Part shown: one piece after another, positions 25,899 to 34,938 of the stretch
Position numbering within the stretch: the first letter of the stretch is position 1
Layout: every line of letters begins with the position of its first letter
NCBI GenBank assembly: GCA_022702705.1
Contig: CM040429.1
Location: forward strand, 9,890,038 to 9,954,037
Direction of reading: 5' to 3'
Length of the DNA stretch: 64,000 nt
Source: Papilionanthe hookeriana x Papilionanthe teres
Lineage: Eukaryota > Streptophyta > Magnoliopsida > Asparagales > Orchidaceae
Notes under the pieces: generated by a model
The model's input: the letters and a program-made list of their open reading frames with translations, nothing else
Database searches by the model: none
What the model was told of the DNA's origin: nothing
Made by a program: the position numbers and the translations under genes

Positions 25899-28800
25899 TA
25901 TATAAATATAAAATAATTTATTGTAAGAATATAAATCGTACTAATAGTATAATTTATAATAATTACTAAGAATACACTATTTACAATATGAAAATTTTAA
26001 AATTTAAAATATTATTATACTATTCCTATATTATTCAGCCCATTTAATATTTTTAAAGTTCATTCAATCCTTCATTTTTGCTGCCCAATTTATATTTCAG
26101 TACTATAGTCTTGTAGTCCCATATTATGAAGAAAACTTGGTATTTCACTGATTATATAGAAAAAAATAATTCTATAGCTTGAGCTTCTAAATCACTTACA
26201 TTATGCACTTATAATGAACTAGTTTGATAAAGTTCACATTAATTATATATTTAATAGTTTTAAATTTGTAATTATATGTTTATAATTTATAGACTTAAAG
26301 TCTTTTATAAAATTTTTTAAGAGTTTATTTGAAAATTAAAGGTAATTAAATAGGTATTTTAAACCAGTCACTTTTATGTAATTGGGACCAGTGCTTTGGT
26401 TTGTTTGTTGAACCATATCAGTTTATGCTGTTTTTCTCTAGTTCGATGTGAAAACAATTTTTGAGGTTACCTGAATCAGCCATATGCCTGGTTTACGGCC
26501 GAACCAGTTTAGTCTGATTTTTAAAACCATGGTTGAAAGTCATAAAGATTCGTTCTTTCGTCTTTTTGAAGTAGATATGATTATAGAAGTTTATCAGAAT
26601 TACAAGGATCAAACAAACAACGGTCTAAGAATAATAGACTGACTAAAACAATTGCTAGACTGTAGTTTGGCAACAATAACCATTAGTGGTCCTATTTATA
26701 CAGTTTTGGAAGGAATATTTGTCCAAGTTTTGAGAAAAATAGGTTGAATTCTGAATAGGCTCGATCCTTTTCCCTTTGCTTTCATTCCATTAAATAATAA
26801 TCTTACAATCTATTTTTGGTACAAAATAAAGTGCATAATCTATTTTAGGTAACTTAATAATATATATTCATAGTCTAAATATTCAGTTAAAAGAGAAATA
26901 AATCAGAATAAAGAGATTGAAAATAATTTAATTAAGGAAGCTCCTAATTATAGAAAACTTCTAAATTAGCTGCCCGATTTCATTTCTTCCTGATTGACAT
27001 CCCCCCCTCAAATTGATGCTGACTGATCATGAAGCATCAATTTGCCAACAAGAAACTTTGTCGGGACCAATAATCCTCAAGATGTGAGTGTCGAAGCTGA
27101 AAATGCCGAAATCGAAAATGTCGAAGCCTCAGAGATAACTCCTGAACCATAACATAATTTGAGCAAAGAAAAGCAAGAAATCCTTTATCATTGTCATCCA
27201 GAAATTCGAATCATAGCCATAAGAAGGATCCGCTAGCAGTTACACGATCCAAATGCTACTGATCATAGCCCACAAATAGGATCCAATTATCCGATCCAAA
27301 TGCTATCGGTCATAGCCTACAAGTAGGATCCGCATCTTGATCCAAATGCTACCGATAGCTCGCAAGTAGGATCCAGTTACACGATCCAAATGCTATTGAT
27401 TATAGCCTACAAGTAGGATCCGCGTTCTGATCCAAATGCTACCGATCATAGCCCACAAGTAGAATCTGCATCCTGTTATACGATCCAAATGCTATTGATT
27501 CTTTCTGCGATGACAAGGACGATTTCTTCCATAATCTTCGCATTAAAAGTGCTGAAGCCGAGATGCCAAAGCCGTGAGTGCTGAAGCCAAGAGTGTTGAA
27601 GCGGAGTGTCGAACCTGAAATTGCTGAAGCCGTGAGTGCCGAAGCCGAAGATCTAGGGTTTGTTGAAACCGAAGACGTCGGTCTAGGAAGGAGTGTTGAA
27701 GCCGAAGCCGTTGGTCTAAGGATTGTTGAAGTCGAAAATCCTTGAGTGAGACGAAGAAGCCGAAGTCGAAGCGGACGAAGCAACAGAAGAAACAGTCGAA
27801 GATGGAGTTCGAACGAAGAGGCGGGAGACGGAACCGGTCGAAGATGAAGCAAACGAAGTAGAGGGAGCGAGCGCAGTAGACGGAATGACGAAACAAATAA
27901 TCGACCGAACAGTCGAGGTAGACGATTAAGCGAAGCGGTGGAACCAGGCGAAGCAATCCATACGATCGAACAGCTCGGCCGAGTAAATCAAGCGAGCAAA
28001 CGAAGCAGTCCAGGCGAGTAGACGAGCGGGCGAGCAGTCCAGACGAAGCCTTTGAAGCAGTCGAGCGGTACAGATGAAGCAGACGAGGGTTTAGACGAAG
28101 CAGACGAGCTATCCGGACGGAGCAGTCGAGCAGTCCAAACGAAGTAGTCGAATGATGGCGCAGTCGAAGGTCGAAGACGTCGTGGAGAAAGCAGTTGAAG
28201 GTGGACGAAGATCCCTCCGAACGATTCCAAGGTGGAGGGGAAATCTAGGCAAAGCAATACTTCCTCCCTTCCATAAGAAGGCCCGCGGGAAGGGAGTCTT
28301 GACCGTCCTCCAATGTTTACTGGTCGTTAGGGCAAAAACTTAGCTCTGAAACCATGTCAAAGTTTTGAGAAAAATAGGCTGAATTCTGAATAGGCTCGAT
28401 CCTTTTCCATTTGCTTTCACTCTATTAAATAATAATCTTACAATCTATTTTAGGTACAAAATAAAGTGCATAATCTATTTTAGGTAACTTATGCATATTC
28501 ATAATCTAAATATTCAACTAAAAGGGAAATAAATTAGAATAAAGACTTTGGAAATAATTTAAATAAGTAAGCTCATAATTACCCTAAACTCCTAAATTAG
28601 CTGCCTGATTTCAGTCCTCCTGATTGACAATATTTTGATAAATTTAATCAAAATCCTCAATTCTTATCAGATAATTCATGTTGATTCCTATAATCATTAA
28701 TCGTTTTTTAAGCATAGGTGAAAATGTGAAAGTTTATGTGTGAGATATGTAAATACGAAAGAATTGTATGCTATGTCAATTTATATATCGCCAAATTCCT

Positions 28801-29245
28801 ATGTATTTACATATCTAACACCTAAATTTCGCTTTGTATATTTATACCATCAGAATCATTCGTATCAAAACAAAAACACCACAATTTTAACTTAAAAAAA
28901 GTAAAATGCACCTTTTCATGCAAAGGTATGGTGGCATGCATGTAAAAATTGAAGTTTGGTATTAGATATGTATATATACACAGGAATTGAGTCTTGAATT
29001 GAGTATCGTATGACTACAGATAATTTGTTTGCTGAAGCGTAAATTGTTTTGCAGGTGGACTAGATGAGCCTATATACAGACCTTATATTGTAAGAGACTG
29101 GCGATTCGGGCACTACGAAATGGAAGGATTGCAGGATCCATTAAGCAGATTGTGGAGATCAATCACTGCACCAATAAGAAGAAAGAAGAGAGCTAATGTG
29201 TATAAAGAAGATGATTTTGAGGCTCCAGGTTATCTCGCCTTTTGA
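1967..29245 (+). CDS. SFR2: SFR2-type galactolipid galactosyltransferase (GH1), 5'-partial
   Basis: SFR2 sits in the outer chloroplast envelope. It moves galactose between galactolipids, making oligogalactolipids and diacylglycerol that stabilise membranes during freezing or dehydration. Visible coding exons: 1967-2321, 3093-3231, 3775-3941, 7731-7952, 8271-8442, 8544-8777, 8862-9011, 20131-20260, 29055-29245. They total 1760 nt and join without frame error into about 586 residues ending in TGA at 29243-29245. The first exon carries the SFR2 signature GFFFGLATAPAHVED. The GH1 acid/base is the Glu of FNEP (residue 239 of the visible chain) and the nucleophile is the Glu of TENG (residue 402). 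Their spacing of 163 fits the family, and the conserved DNWEWADGYGPKFG follows. The C-terminal DWRFGHY and GLQDPLSR motifs set SFR2 apart from ordinary beta-glucosidases. The family is about 620 residues, so the N-terminal anchor exon is missing and probably lies upstream of the window. Introns 9012-20130 and 20261-29054 are packed with transposons. Intron 7953-8270 appears to be GC-AG. Confidence 0.93.
4730..5600 (-). repeat. Antisense LTR-related fragment
   Basis: On the minus strand, 5240-4980 follows the same motif order as the gypsy LTR start at 57800-58010: a run ending TTTAAACATACCTCAAATTT, then ATTTTTATAAAATT and a tract ending in repeated TTAATTAA-like motifs. The adjoining 5260-5560 resembles 9300-9455 plus 10680-10800 inside the LTR of the intron gypsy element, sharing TTTTTCTTTTTCTGAAAGAAA-like and TTATCTCTT..TGTTTCA motifs. 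It looks like pieces of one or two old LTRs; exact ends cannot be placed by eye. Confidence 0.5.
6930..7170 (+). pseudogene. LINE ORF1 remnant with zinc-knuckle-like motif
   Basis: A plus-strand reading gives a stretch with VWIDFSF, a region like the end of the DUF4283 domain, then LYCIFCKNFGHLYSNYLDC followed by FKEHPKLRKPS. Cys-X2-Cys-X4-His matches the start of the zinc knuckle in plant L1-type LINE ORF1 proteins, although the last spacing is off. Stops lie on both sides. It is probably an old ORF1 fragment in the SFR2 intron. The short motif makes the call moderate at best. Confidence 0.4.
7953..8270 (+). other. SFR2: Probable GC-AG intron of SFR2
   Basis: The exon before ends GAAGAGAG and the intron begins GCCAGTGC. 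The acceptor is CTGACAG at 8264-8270. Using this GC donor, phase 2 is kept: AG plus C gives Ser, then KNSGKTMVGIAHHV, as expected for SFR2. No GT in the right phase is present at the end of the exon. The nearest GT, after CCA at 7956, would need the weak acceptor GGAAAG and would drop the KNSGK stretch. Confidence 0.65.
8105..8165 (+). repeat. Half copy of a MITE family
   Basis: The stretch with GTGTTAGATATGTAAATAC and AAGAATTGTGTGGTATG matches one terminal half of the inverted-repeat elements at 28793-28993 and 48224-48406. Only one end is seen here, followed by a GCATGCAT and TG-rich simple repeat up to about 8212. Confidence 0.5.
9456..10667 (+). mobile_element. 5'-truncated RTE-clade LINE
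   Basis: A non-LTR retrotransposon fragment with reverse transcriptase motifs: HNQFGFMPG, DL.KACDKVPR, GL.QTSVLS.YLFALFMD and the catalytic FADDILL near 9880-9900. The frame is broken by a stop in IDL.KACDK and another after KLEF, so it is dead. It ends with GCCGACCCCACTTAGTGGGA and a (TTG)n tail, typical of plant RTE elements. A perfect 12-bp target duplication ATGCATTAAGTT flanks it (9444-9455 and 10668-10679). It sits inside the 3' LTR of the antisense gypsy element, so it is younger than that element. Confidence 0.9.
12560..16930 (-). pseudogene. Ty3/gypsy gag-pol remnant
   Basis: Read on the minus strand from high to low coordinates, the order is gag, protease, RT, RNase H, integrase. 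The gag part (about 16930-16190) includes a zinc knuckle beginning CFWCHQPGH near 16200-16230. A retropepsin-like stretch lies at about 15850-15510. RT motifs at 15292-15092 include GPSTSPWGASVLFVKKKD and MCIDYKESN, and 14809-14576 has DFLGHIING. RNase H lies around 14500-14100. The integrase zinc-binding region is at about 13800-13640 (CPSCQLVKAEHQRP) and its C-terminal part at 13072-12785. A chromodomain-like tail follows to about 12560. Stops and frameshifts interrupt all parts, so no protein is made. The domain order is that of Ty3/gypsy, and the tail suggests a chromovirus. Confidence 0.85.
17093..18933 (+). mobile_element. ORF1-only L1-type LINE in a TA microsatellite
   Basis: A 1.84-kb insertion with (TA)n on both sides (17031-17092 and 18934-18973). 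After a GC-rich leader, a reading frame opens at 17438 (MACPTTFARVVG). With frameshifts it continues through a DUF4283-like region (17600-17980: FKFTFIGKFALRHPKMELVRNFF-like, then VKWTQDFDP) and a CCHC zinc knuckle YYCYHCRMFGHTRDRC at about 18140-18190. An Arg-rich end (about 18590-18670) follows. This is the ORF1 (RNA-binding) protein of plant L1 LINEs. No endonuclease or RT is present: a 3' end with AATAAATCAGGCCCTAGGG follows directly. The element is therefore non-autonomous. It interrupts the 5' LTR of the gypsy element. Confidence 0.75.
20398..20530 (+). repeat. Short direct repeats ATCGCCCCTTGAATTA
   Basis: Four copies of the 16-mer ATCGCCCCTTGAATTA or its core lie within about 130 bp (near 20413, 20430, 20446 and 20510). 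Some are preceded by TTAGGT and separated by irregular spacers (TATCTTATTCT, ATCAAATTAGGT). It lies just left of the foldback element, in the same SFR2 intron. Confidence 0.8.
20541..24122. mobile_element. Large foldback element with about 1.5-kb inverted arms
   Basis: The left arm (about 20541-22100) and right arm (about 22636-24122) are imperfect reverse complements. Examples: CTTAGGTGGTTG near 20559 against CAACCACCTAAGG near 24093; GTATGCTTTGGTTGGCTTAGACGGGC near 20672-20697 against GCCCGTCTAAGCC...GCATACCC near 23987-24013; GATTCTCAAGATTAACAAG near 22075 against CTTGCTAATCTTGAGAATC near 22638. The AT-rich middles of the arms are also complementary. The loop region holds a tandem duplication. 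No transposase is visible and no clear target duplication was found. It resembles plant foldback or long-TIR Mutator-type elements, but the superfamily is an inference. Confidence 0.75.
22021..22504. repeat. About 260-bp tandem duplication at foldback centre
   Basis: The segment from GGAAGCCTTCTTCTTTTAG to CATGGTCAAATATTT occurs twice, at 22021-22243 and 22286-22503, nearly identical. The first copy has an extra CGCTC in AGCTC(CGCTC)CCTTGAC. Between them, AGAAGAAGGCTTCC at 22245-22258 is the inverse of GGAAGCCTTCTTCT, so small hairpins are also possible. The near-identity suggests it is younger than the arms. Confidence 0.85.
24350..24660 (+). repeat. Degenerate tandem repeat of about 90-100 bp
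   Basis: Variants of GCTTATGCCTTCTAAGGCTTTTTGA followed by TGTATCTTTT(G/A)AGGCTTA recur near 24345, 24465, 24550 and 24635, heavily diverged. It lies just right of the foldback element; no coding potential is seen. Confidence 0.4.
24661..25600. other. Intronic sequence, nothing recognised
   Basis: No exon, RNA gene or known repeat is recognised. The stretch 25010-25200 is rich in GATGATGG, GGTGGCAAT and similar loosely repeated motifs; its short minus-strand ORFs are not convincing. Confidence 0.5.
25602..26532. mobile_element. Non-autonomous Mutator-like transposon
   Basis: The left end AGGTTTTAAAAATAGATCCGAC and the reverse complement of the right end (CCATGGTTTTAAAAATCAGAC) form terminal inverted repeats with core GGTTTTAAAAAT. 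The flanks TTGAAAGTA (25593-25601) and TTGAAAGTC (26533-26541) agree at 8 of 9 bases, a 9-bp target duplication as Mutator-type transposases make. The inside is AT-rich with a (TA)n run at about 25860-25898 and has no ORF. It lies in the 8.8-kb SFR2 intron. Confidence 0.65.
26720..28629 (-). mobile_element. Complete miniature LTR retrotransposon (TRIM/SMART-like)
   Basis: Two LTRs, 26720-26999 (280 bp) and 28355-28629 (275 bp), are about 90% alike by eye and flanked by the 5-bp duplication ATATT (26715-26719 and 28630-28634). On the minus strand each LTR starts TGTCAATCAGG. Next to the 5' LTR is TGGTTTCAGAGCTA (28354-28341), a close match to the initiator-Met tRNA primer site TGGTATCAGAGC. 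Next to the 3' LTR is the polypurine tract GAGGGGGGGA (27009-27000). The 1.36-kb interior encodes no gag or pol. It holds about 60-bp repeats and a long GAAGCCGAAG-like purine-rich tract. The element is non-autonomous and probably moved by enzymes from another LTR element. Confidence 0.88.
27190..27500 (+). repeat. About 60-bp tandem repeats inside the miniature LTR element
   Basis: Five or so units share GATCCAAATGCTA(C/T)(C/T)GAT, ATAGCC(C/T)ACAAGTAGGATCC and a variable spacer (AGTTACAC, GCATCTT or GCGTTCT). Units start near 27240, 27295, 27340, 27382 and 27430. The 27500-28200 stretch that follows is a degenerate GAAGC(C/A)GAAG / CGAAGCAG(T/A)CGAG purine-rich repeat. Its long minus-strand ORFs (27439-27956) are by-products of low complexity. 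Confidence 0.75.
28793..28993. mobile_element. MITE with about 37-bp inverted ends
   Basis: The left end AATTCCTATGTATTTACATA followed by TCTAACACCTAAATTTC is the inverse of the right end (GAAGTTTGGTATTAGATATG, then TATATATACACAGGAATT). The 200-bp element has no ORF. A half copy sits just left at 28722-28770, so two insertions are adjacent. Another full copy is at 48224-48406. Confidence 0.7.
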
Positions 29246-29272
29246 TGTTCCAACAACATCGTGTTACATCGT

Positions 29273-30098
29273 TAGAGTTGCAAATGAGCCGAGTGTTTGA
29301 CAAGCTACATGTAACTCGGCTCGGTTAGATCTCGTTCATGTTCCTTTGATTAACTAATTGAACAAATTTCAACATTTGATTGTTAAATGAACAAGCTTGA
29401 GGCCTCCATGCTTGATTTGTTCATTTAAAGCTTGCAAACAAGCTCGTTGATAAGCTAAATGAACCGGTTCATTTAAAGTTTATTTAAGCATGTCAATAAG
29501 CACAATTAAAGCTTAATTTAAAATTTATTTATATTAGTTTAAATTAATTTTTTTAGTAGTACATAAAATAATATAAAAAGCCTATTTATTTATATATTTA
29601 TATATTTATTTTAATTATTCATTTAATTGTTAATTCATTAAAAATTCATTCATCTTTATAAGTTAAACAAGTAACTCATTTATAAACTCGATGAAATTCG
29701 TTGATTAGAACATAATAGTTCAATCATACTATTCATTATTTTGTTCAACAAGCTTTTATCTAGTTGGAAAATATATAATATGATAGCACTAATTTTAATG
29801 TGCTTAATAAAAGTTATTTGGATAGAAACTAAGTTGCTAAATCTTTTCACTAATTTGTTCGATAATAATTTGATTATCATCATGTGAAGCAAATAAGAAA
29901 AAAATTATAATAAAAACTAAGCTTAAACTTAAACACAGTTTCATTAGTGCTCGAGCTTGGCTCGAGCTTAAATATTGTAGATAAGCTCAAATTCGAACAA
30001 AACCCCAAAAGCTCGATTTGACCTTGAACTCGAATTTTATAAACAAACTCGAGCATTAACACAACTCTGTTTGACTCAGCTCGATTCATTTGCATCTA
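29273..30098. mobile_element. Non-autonomous hAT-like element with short inverted ends
   Basis: The left end TAGAGTTGCAAATGAGCCGAG and the right end, read inverted (TAGATGCAAATGAATCGAG), form an inverted repeat of about 19 bp. This type (TGCAAATGA.CCGAG) is common in plant hAT-derived repeats. Subterminal GAGCTCG/CTCGGCTCG motifs recur on both sides. There is no ORF of note and no clear 8-bp target duplication. It starts 28 bp after the SFR2 stop codon, so it may contribute to the 3' UTR. Confidence 0.5.
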
Positions 30099-30289
30099 TC
30101 TGTAATTATTGCCTAGTTTTTTTTATTTTTTTTCCAGCAGTATATATGTTTCTGAAGGAATTCACGTTGTATTTTATGATAACATTAGTTCTGTTTAGTA
30201 ATTAAACATCTGGGTTCTGCTTAATCTGTAATTATTGCCTAAATTTTGAATTTTAAATTTATACCGAGCAAGTCATTTATATCACATCA

Positions 30290-30400
30290 AAAATATTATT
30301 ATTTTAACTTTTAAAAATTGAAATATATCTTGTTCATGCATTGATAAGGGAGTACATATATGTATAAATTAAAGTTTAGGTGTTAGATATGTACATCCGG
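30290..30400 (+). repeat. MITE family fragment
   Basis: CACATCAAAAATAT and, farther on, AAAGTTTAGGTGTTAGATATGTACAT match the interior and right end of the MITE copies at 48224-48406 and 28793-28993. The expected left end is weak. Confidence 0.4.
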
Positions 30401-30944
30401 ATTGGTCGCAGCGTGATCCATGACGACGTGGCCACAGTCAAATCATCGTTCGGACGTGCAATATCGGACGTGCAATAAGCTACGTGTAATATTTTTTCTC
30501 ACGAGTGACTTATCTCAACAAGTCATATGGGGTTCTCTTTCTAAACATTTTATTCGTACAAAAAATCTATTTCATTAATTTTGAATGATAAGAATTTTTG
30601 AATATTTTTTAAAACATTAATTCTCTAGATAGCCAAAGTATATTTTGAGCCAAACTTAACAATACTAGCATTCCACTACAAGCATGAGAGGAACTTTTTC
30701 ATATAAATTTTGAAATACATAAAGATAAAGAGACGGATATGGATGAAATCCAGCTAAGAAGAGTTGATTGGGGCTAAAAGGGGTTCTTCGTCTTCAATGT
30801 TACACATTTTCTATTGCTCTGTCACACCCCCCTTGTATGTATATATATTATATATATATATATTACACACCATTTGATTTCTATTTGTTTCTCATTTATA
30901 ACAGGATATAGCAAGTATGAGCTCAAGGAATTGATTAACATCAC

Positions 30945-31265
30945 ACGGAATTAATAACAAAAGAATTTATTATAAATGCAACTTATTGTGTGCGGTGTAT
31001 ATGTTTTATAAAGATAGAAGATATGAAAGAAAATTTTATCGCTGCATAAGAATCGATCGGAGAACAATTACAACTATTTCAAATCGATAGATGTGAAGCA
31101 ACTAATGTTATATTTGATGATGATAATGGAGAAATATCTGCAATTGTTGGCCCAATGAAGAGAAATGTTGACGACATCAAATTTCTTATCAAAGTACTAA
31201 TTTTGATCAATATTGTAGTCATAGTTATTATGTTATTATTATGGGAACACCGCTGTTTTTGTTGA
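30945..31265 (+). pseudogene. Possible GRF-type zinc-finger protein remnant with C-terminal membrane segment
   Basis: One frame gives a Cys-containing stretch then RRYERKFYRC, like the N-x-GRxFYxC part of GRF zinc fingers. A shifted frame gives NNYNYFKSID, like the finger's final C-x-Y/F-F-x-W-x-D part. A third frame runs open from about 31092 to TGA at 31263-31265. It encodes an acidic stretch, then a hydrophobic segment VLILINIVVIVIMLLLW. Small plant GRF-finger proteins with a C-terminal membrane helix, often linked to transposons, have this layout. At least one frameshift is needed and the key Cys spacing is not intact, so it is at best a pseudogene. The family call is tentative. Confidence 0.35.
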
Positions 31266-31524
31266 AGTTAATGAGTTGTGCAAGCTGTCTAAGTATTTTG
31301 AAGTGTGAACTTATATAAACTTAACTATATAGTAATGTAGTTCTAAGTATGTGATTGTTCTAGTTATCTTGTTTATGACATGCTTGTAATTGAAAACCTT
31401 TGTAGCATTTTCAGAAGATTTGTAATTAAGTCAATTTAGGTATGTTGCACATTGTTTAGTTCTCTTTCGACATAGTTGGTTGAGTATTGGATGATTCAGC
31501 ATGTGATGATGGAAAACTTCAAAA

Positions 31525-31680
31525 AATAAAGTTTAGGTGAGAGATATGTCAGTATGTATGTTTTGTTTGCTTTAATATGAAAGATTTGGGTGATAAAATG
31601 TAAAAACTAAAGTACATGTTTGAGATGTGTAAATACAAATGAATTGGGTGGAATGTATGTGAATGCTCTAGTTTGTTCAA
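31525..31680 (+). repeat. MITE family fragments
   Basis: AAAGTTTAGGTGAGAGATATG near 31530 and GTTTGAGATGTGTAAATACAAATGAATTGGGTGG near 31620 match the right-end consensus GTGTTAGATATGTAAATACATAAGAATTGTGTGG. They are diverged partial copies. Confidence 0.4.
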
Positions 31681-34600
31681 TTATTGATAGGATATATGAA
31701 AATTAAAAGCTAACTTTATATTGAATGAATTTCTTGTGCTGCACACATGTAAAGCCCGGAAGTAGGAAGTAAAGTAATCTCTTTGAATAGCTATTTCAGA
31801 GTTTTAAATGTGAATGCATTATAATGCTATAATTTCTATTAAACACATTCGTTTGTGCTCATGGAGCATTGGCTTGTTCGACAATAGCTATTGTAAGATG
31901 TTCTTAGTTATTTTCTCATGAATGCATATGCAAATGTAGAGGCACTGTGTCGATGTCTACAATATATTCTATTTAATTCACATGAACTTTAAGCTACTAC
32001 CTTGTTGATCCTTCTGGATTTGCATCTATCTATTGTCGCGTCTTCTTTTTAGTGATCGGGCATCATTTTTTTTTCTTTTGGGTTGCGGTTAAAGTAACAA
32101 CCCAAAATTTGAATGGTTGTTTTAGTCTGAATGTAATCTTTATATGACTTCCACCAGCATTTCCTATCTCCAACTTCAAGAAATTCATTTCCTACCATTT
32201 TCATGCTCTTGTTGTGTAGGAACCATGAGTAGAAGGAAGCATAGAAATCCTGTATATAGATGTCAAAGGAAAGTCACGAAGAGCACAAAAGCAGGTGATC
32301 ATCGTTTGGACATGACAAAGGATTCAACTGTAGTTATGATAGGCAAAGAAGGAATAGAAAATGTAAAGCAAGAAGCAGCAAGCCAACAACAACAGAACCT
32401 GTGAAACACATCTTCAATCAATCGTAGATTCTAAAGAGAGGCAGAGAAGCAACATGTGGATCACAATGCAACAACGATGTCATCTCAAAGTAATAGTTTG
32501 AGCTACAATAACATGTATCAAACACAATGGGAAATAGAGGATAAAATGGATCCACAACGAAATAGAGGATACAAAAGAGAAAATTAAAATCTTCTAAAAA
32601 CTGCAGTTAATAGCAACAGTCAGGAGTCGAACAAGCGATGAAACAAGAATATGTTACATACTAGAACATACTAGAACATAATATGAAACAAGAATATTGG
32701 ACCAATTACATACTAGAACTAGACTAAACCAACATAAATTTTATAGAACATAATATGTTCTCAACGAAATCATCAACATTGGCTTGTTTTTGGAGAAAAA
32801 AAAGATAAAGATTGTGAAAAAGACAACAAAATCAATATTTATCCAGAGGATTATGACAAATAAAGCCTTTCATACTAGTATCATTAAGCTTAATAAATGA
32901 AAGAACTTAATTTTAAGAACTTTCTGCTTCTATGCTTCAATATGTAATCTTTATATGCTTAATAGAAATTTTTTCCACTTATGTTCATCTTAACAAAATA
33001 TCTCAAAGCTTTGTTACTTACATGAAATAGGATTGATGTTGTATGTGCTTCAACTGCACTGAAGGGACCATCAAGAAGATAAATAACATATTAAAGCAAC
33101 AACATAGAAGCTTTAACCACAAGAAGTAGCTAAAGATTCAACTGTACATAAAACACTGAAAGACTCATTTTGCAAGAGCTATCGTAGCGGTTTGCTAAAT
33201 ACTTTTCAAAGGTTAAAGCAACAACACAGAAGATAAATGGGCCTCAAACACGGATAAGTAATCCTTGTAGTTTGTGTAGAATGGGCAACTTATAAGTCCA
33301 ACATTTCTAAATATATGATAGTAATAATCTATTAAGTTTGAGCGGCATAGGTCATCAATCAAGATAAAAGTGGCTGGAAGAAAGTGATCTAAAGACCTTA
33401 AACTAAGCTTTGATATGCCTATTTTTTAAGCATGATTAAATTGAATCAATTAACAATCTATAGATCAAACGTTCGGTCAATTTTGGTAAATCGACATACA
33501 TATTTTAGACTAAATCAATCAACGAGCATGTTTTAGACCATAAAGACTATGTTTTAAGTGTAAAAAGGTGTTTCAAACCTATTTCTAAATATCTTTTTAA
33601 ATGATAAAGTCGTCAACTTTTAAAATTTATTCATCTTTATTTTCTACATAAATTATCCCTAGTAATTTTTGCATGGCATATTTGCTTGTACGTAGATTAA
33701 AGCCTAAGAAATACATGGAAGATAGGTAAACACATATAATGTAGCACTTTGGGTTTAATCATCATTTAATTTAATTTTAATTGCTTGATTAAGCACTTTT
33801 TAGCTTTACATAAGAACTTGGACATACATGATTAGTTCACTTCAATTTAATTTTTTTAATACATTAAAGTATTATAAAGTGTCACTAATGCTTTCCATGC
33901 TAGATAAGATGGAGAAAAAGAAATAAAAAAGCAAGTAAAGAAAGACAAAATATTTAGTGAAAGTTTTTATTTTATTTTATTTTATTTACTTAGATAGGAG
34001 AAACATTTTGAACTTTTGTCTCTAAATGTAGTCTCTCTTATTCTCACTCTAAGTTTGTTATGACCCTCAATGGGGTGTAGATTATGCATTACACTATTAC
34101 TTAGCATACTAGTATGCTTTTATGTACCAATACAACAAGAGAAGACGATAAAACAACATGACAATAGTTGATCAGTTTGTAAGATGGAGTGTTTCTATGT
34201 TCGATAATTTTATTGTGCCACAAGAAAGAATAAAAACTTGACGACATGATAGTAGTCAAGTCATTTCCTAGGATTCTCCAATTGCAAAATTTGTTATGCA
34301 CATTTGCTGAAAGAAACTTGGGCACTATTTATAAAATTATATAGTATTTACTATTTTGCATCATTGACAGCCGAACTTTGCACTAAATGTTTTACTCTTT
34401 GTCCAGCCATAGCCCCATTATAACTTAAAAAGTGTAATTGATGTGAGAATAGTCGAGGAAAATATAGAGTTGATTGATGTCCCTCAGGTTGATGAATGAA
34501 CCTAAAAGGATGATAATTGATGTGCTTACAAAAAGGAGGCTTGATCTATGGTTTGCAACAGGCATGAATATCTACTGAGTAGTGGCCCACCAATTCCAAC

Positions 34601-34836
34601 TCATTAATCACTAGTTCATTGATATTTTCAAACTTATACAATTGATCAGCCTCTAGTTTCAACCCATTAAAGATGGTAAATTATGTATTATATATTTACC
34701 AATCAAAGAAGTGCAATATGCTTGTTGATTGTTCTGTGGCTAAGGGCGTGTCACTTCTTATCCATAATGGTTGATATGATGCAAACAACTATTTCATTAG
34801 TTGTAATATCTTTTATCTCTAAAGTGGATGCCCAAG
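31681..34836. other. Intergenic, no gene supported
   Basis: AT-rich sequence between SFR2 and the SINE. A 59-codon basic reading frame at 32226-32404 follows a possible acceptor but has no recognisable domain or partner exon. Short local duplications (ACATACTAGAACATA near 32660-32690; GAAACAAGAATAT twice) are present. Nothing else was recognised. Confidence 0.5.

Positions 34837-34929
<93 letters not shown>
34837..34929. repeat. (TA)n microsatellite
   Basis: About 46 uninterrupted TA units, directly left of the SINE target duplication. Confidence 0.95.
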
Positions 34930-34932
<3 letters not shown>

Positions 34933-34938
34933 AGCTAC

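Noticed and set aside
27439..27956. Two 137-codon minus-strand ORFs
   Set aside because: They lie in a GAAGCCGAAG-type low-complexity tract inside the miniature LTR element, overlap in different frames, and have repeat-driven composition with no domain.
32144..32404. 86-codon ORF (basic, RKHRNP and KQEAASQQQQ)
   Set aside because: No recognisable domain, no partner exons, ordinary length for chance in this sequence.
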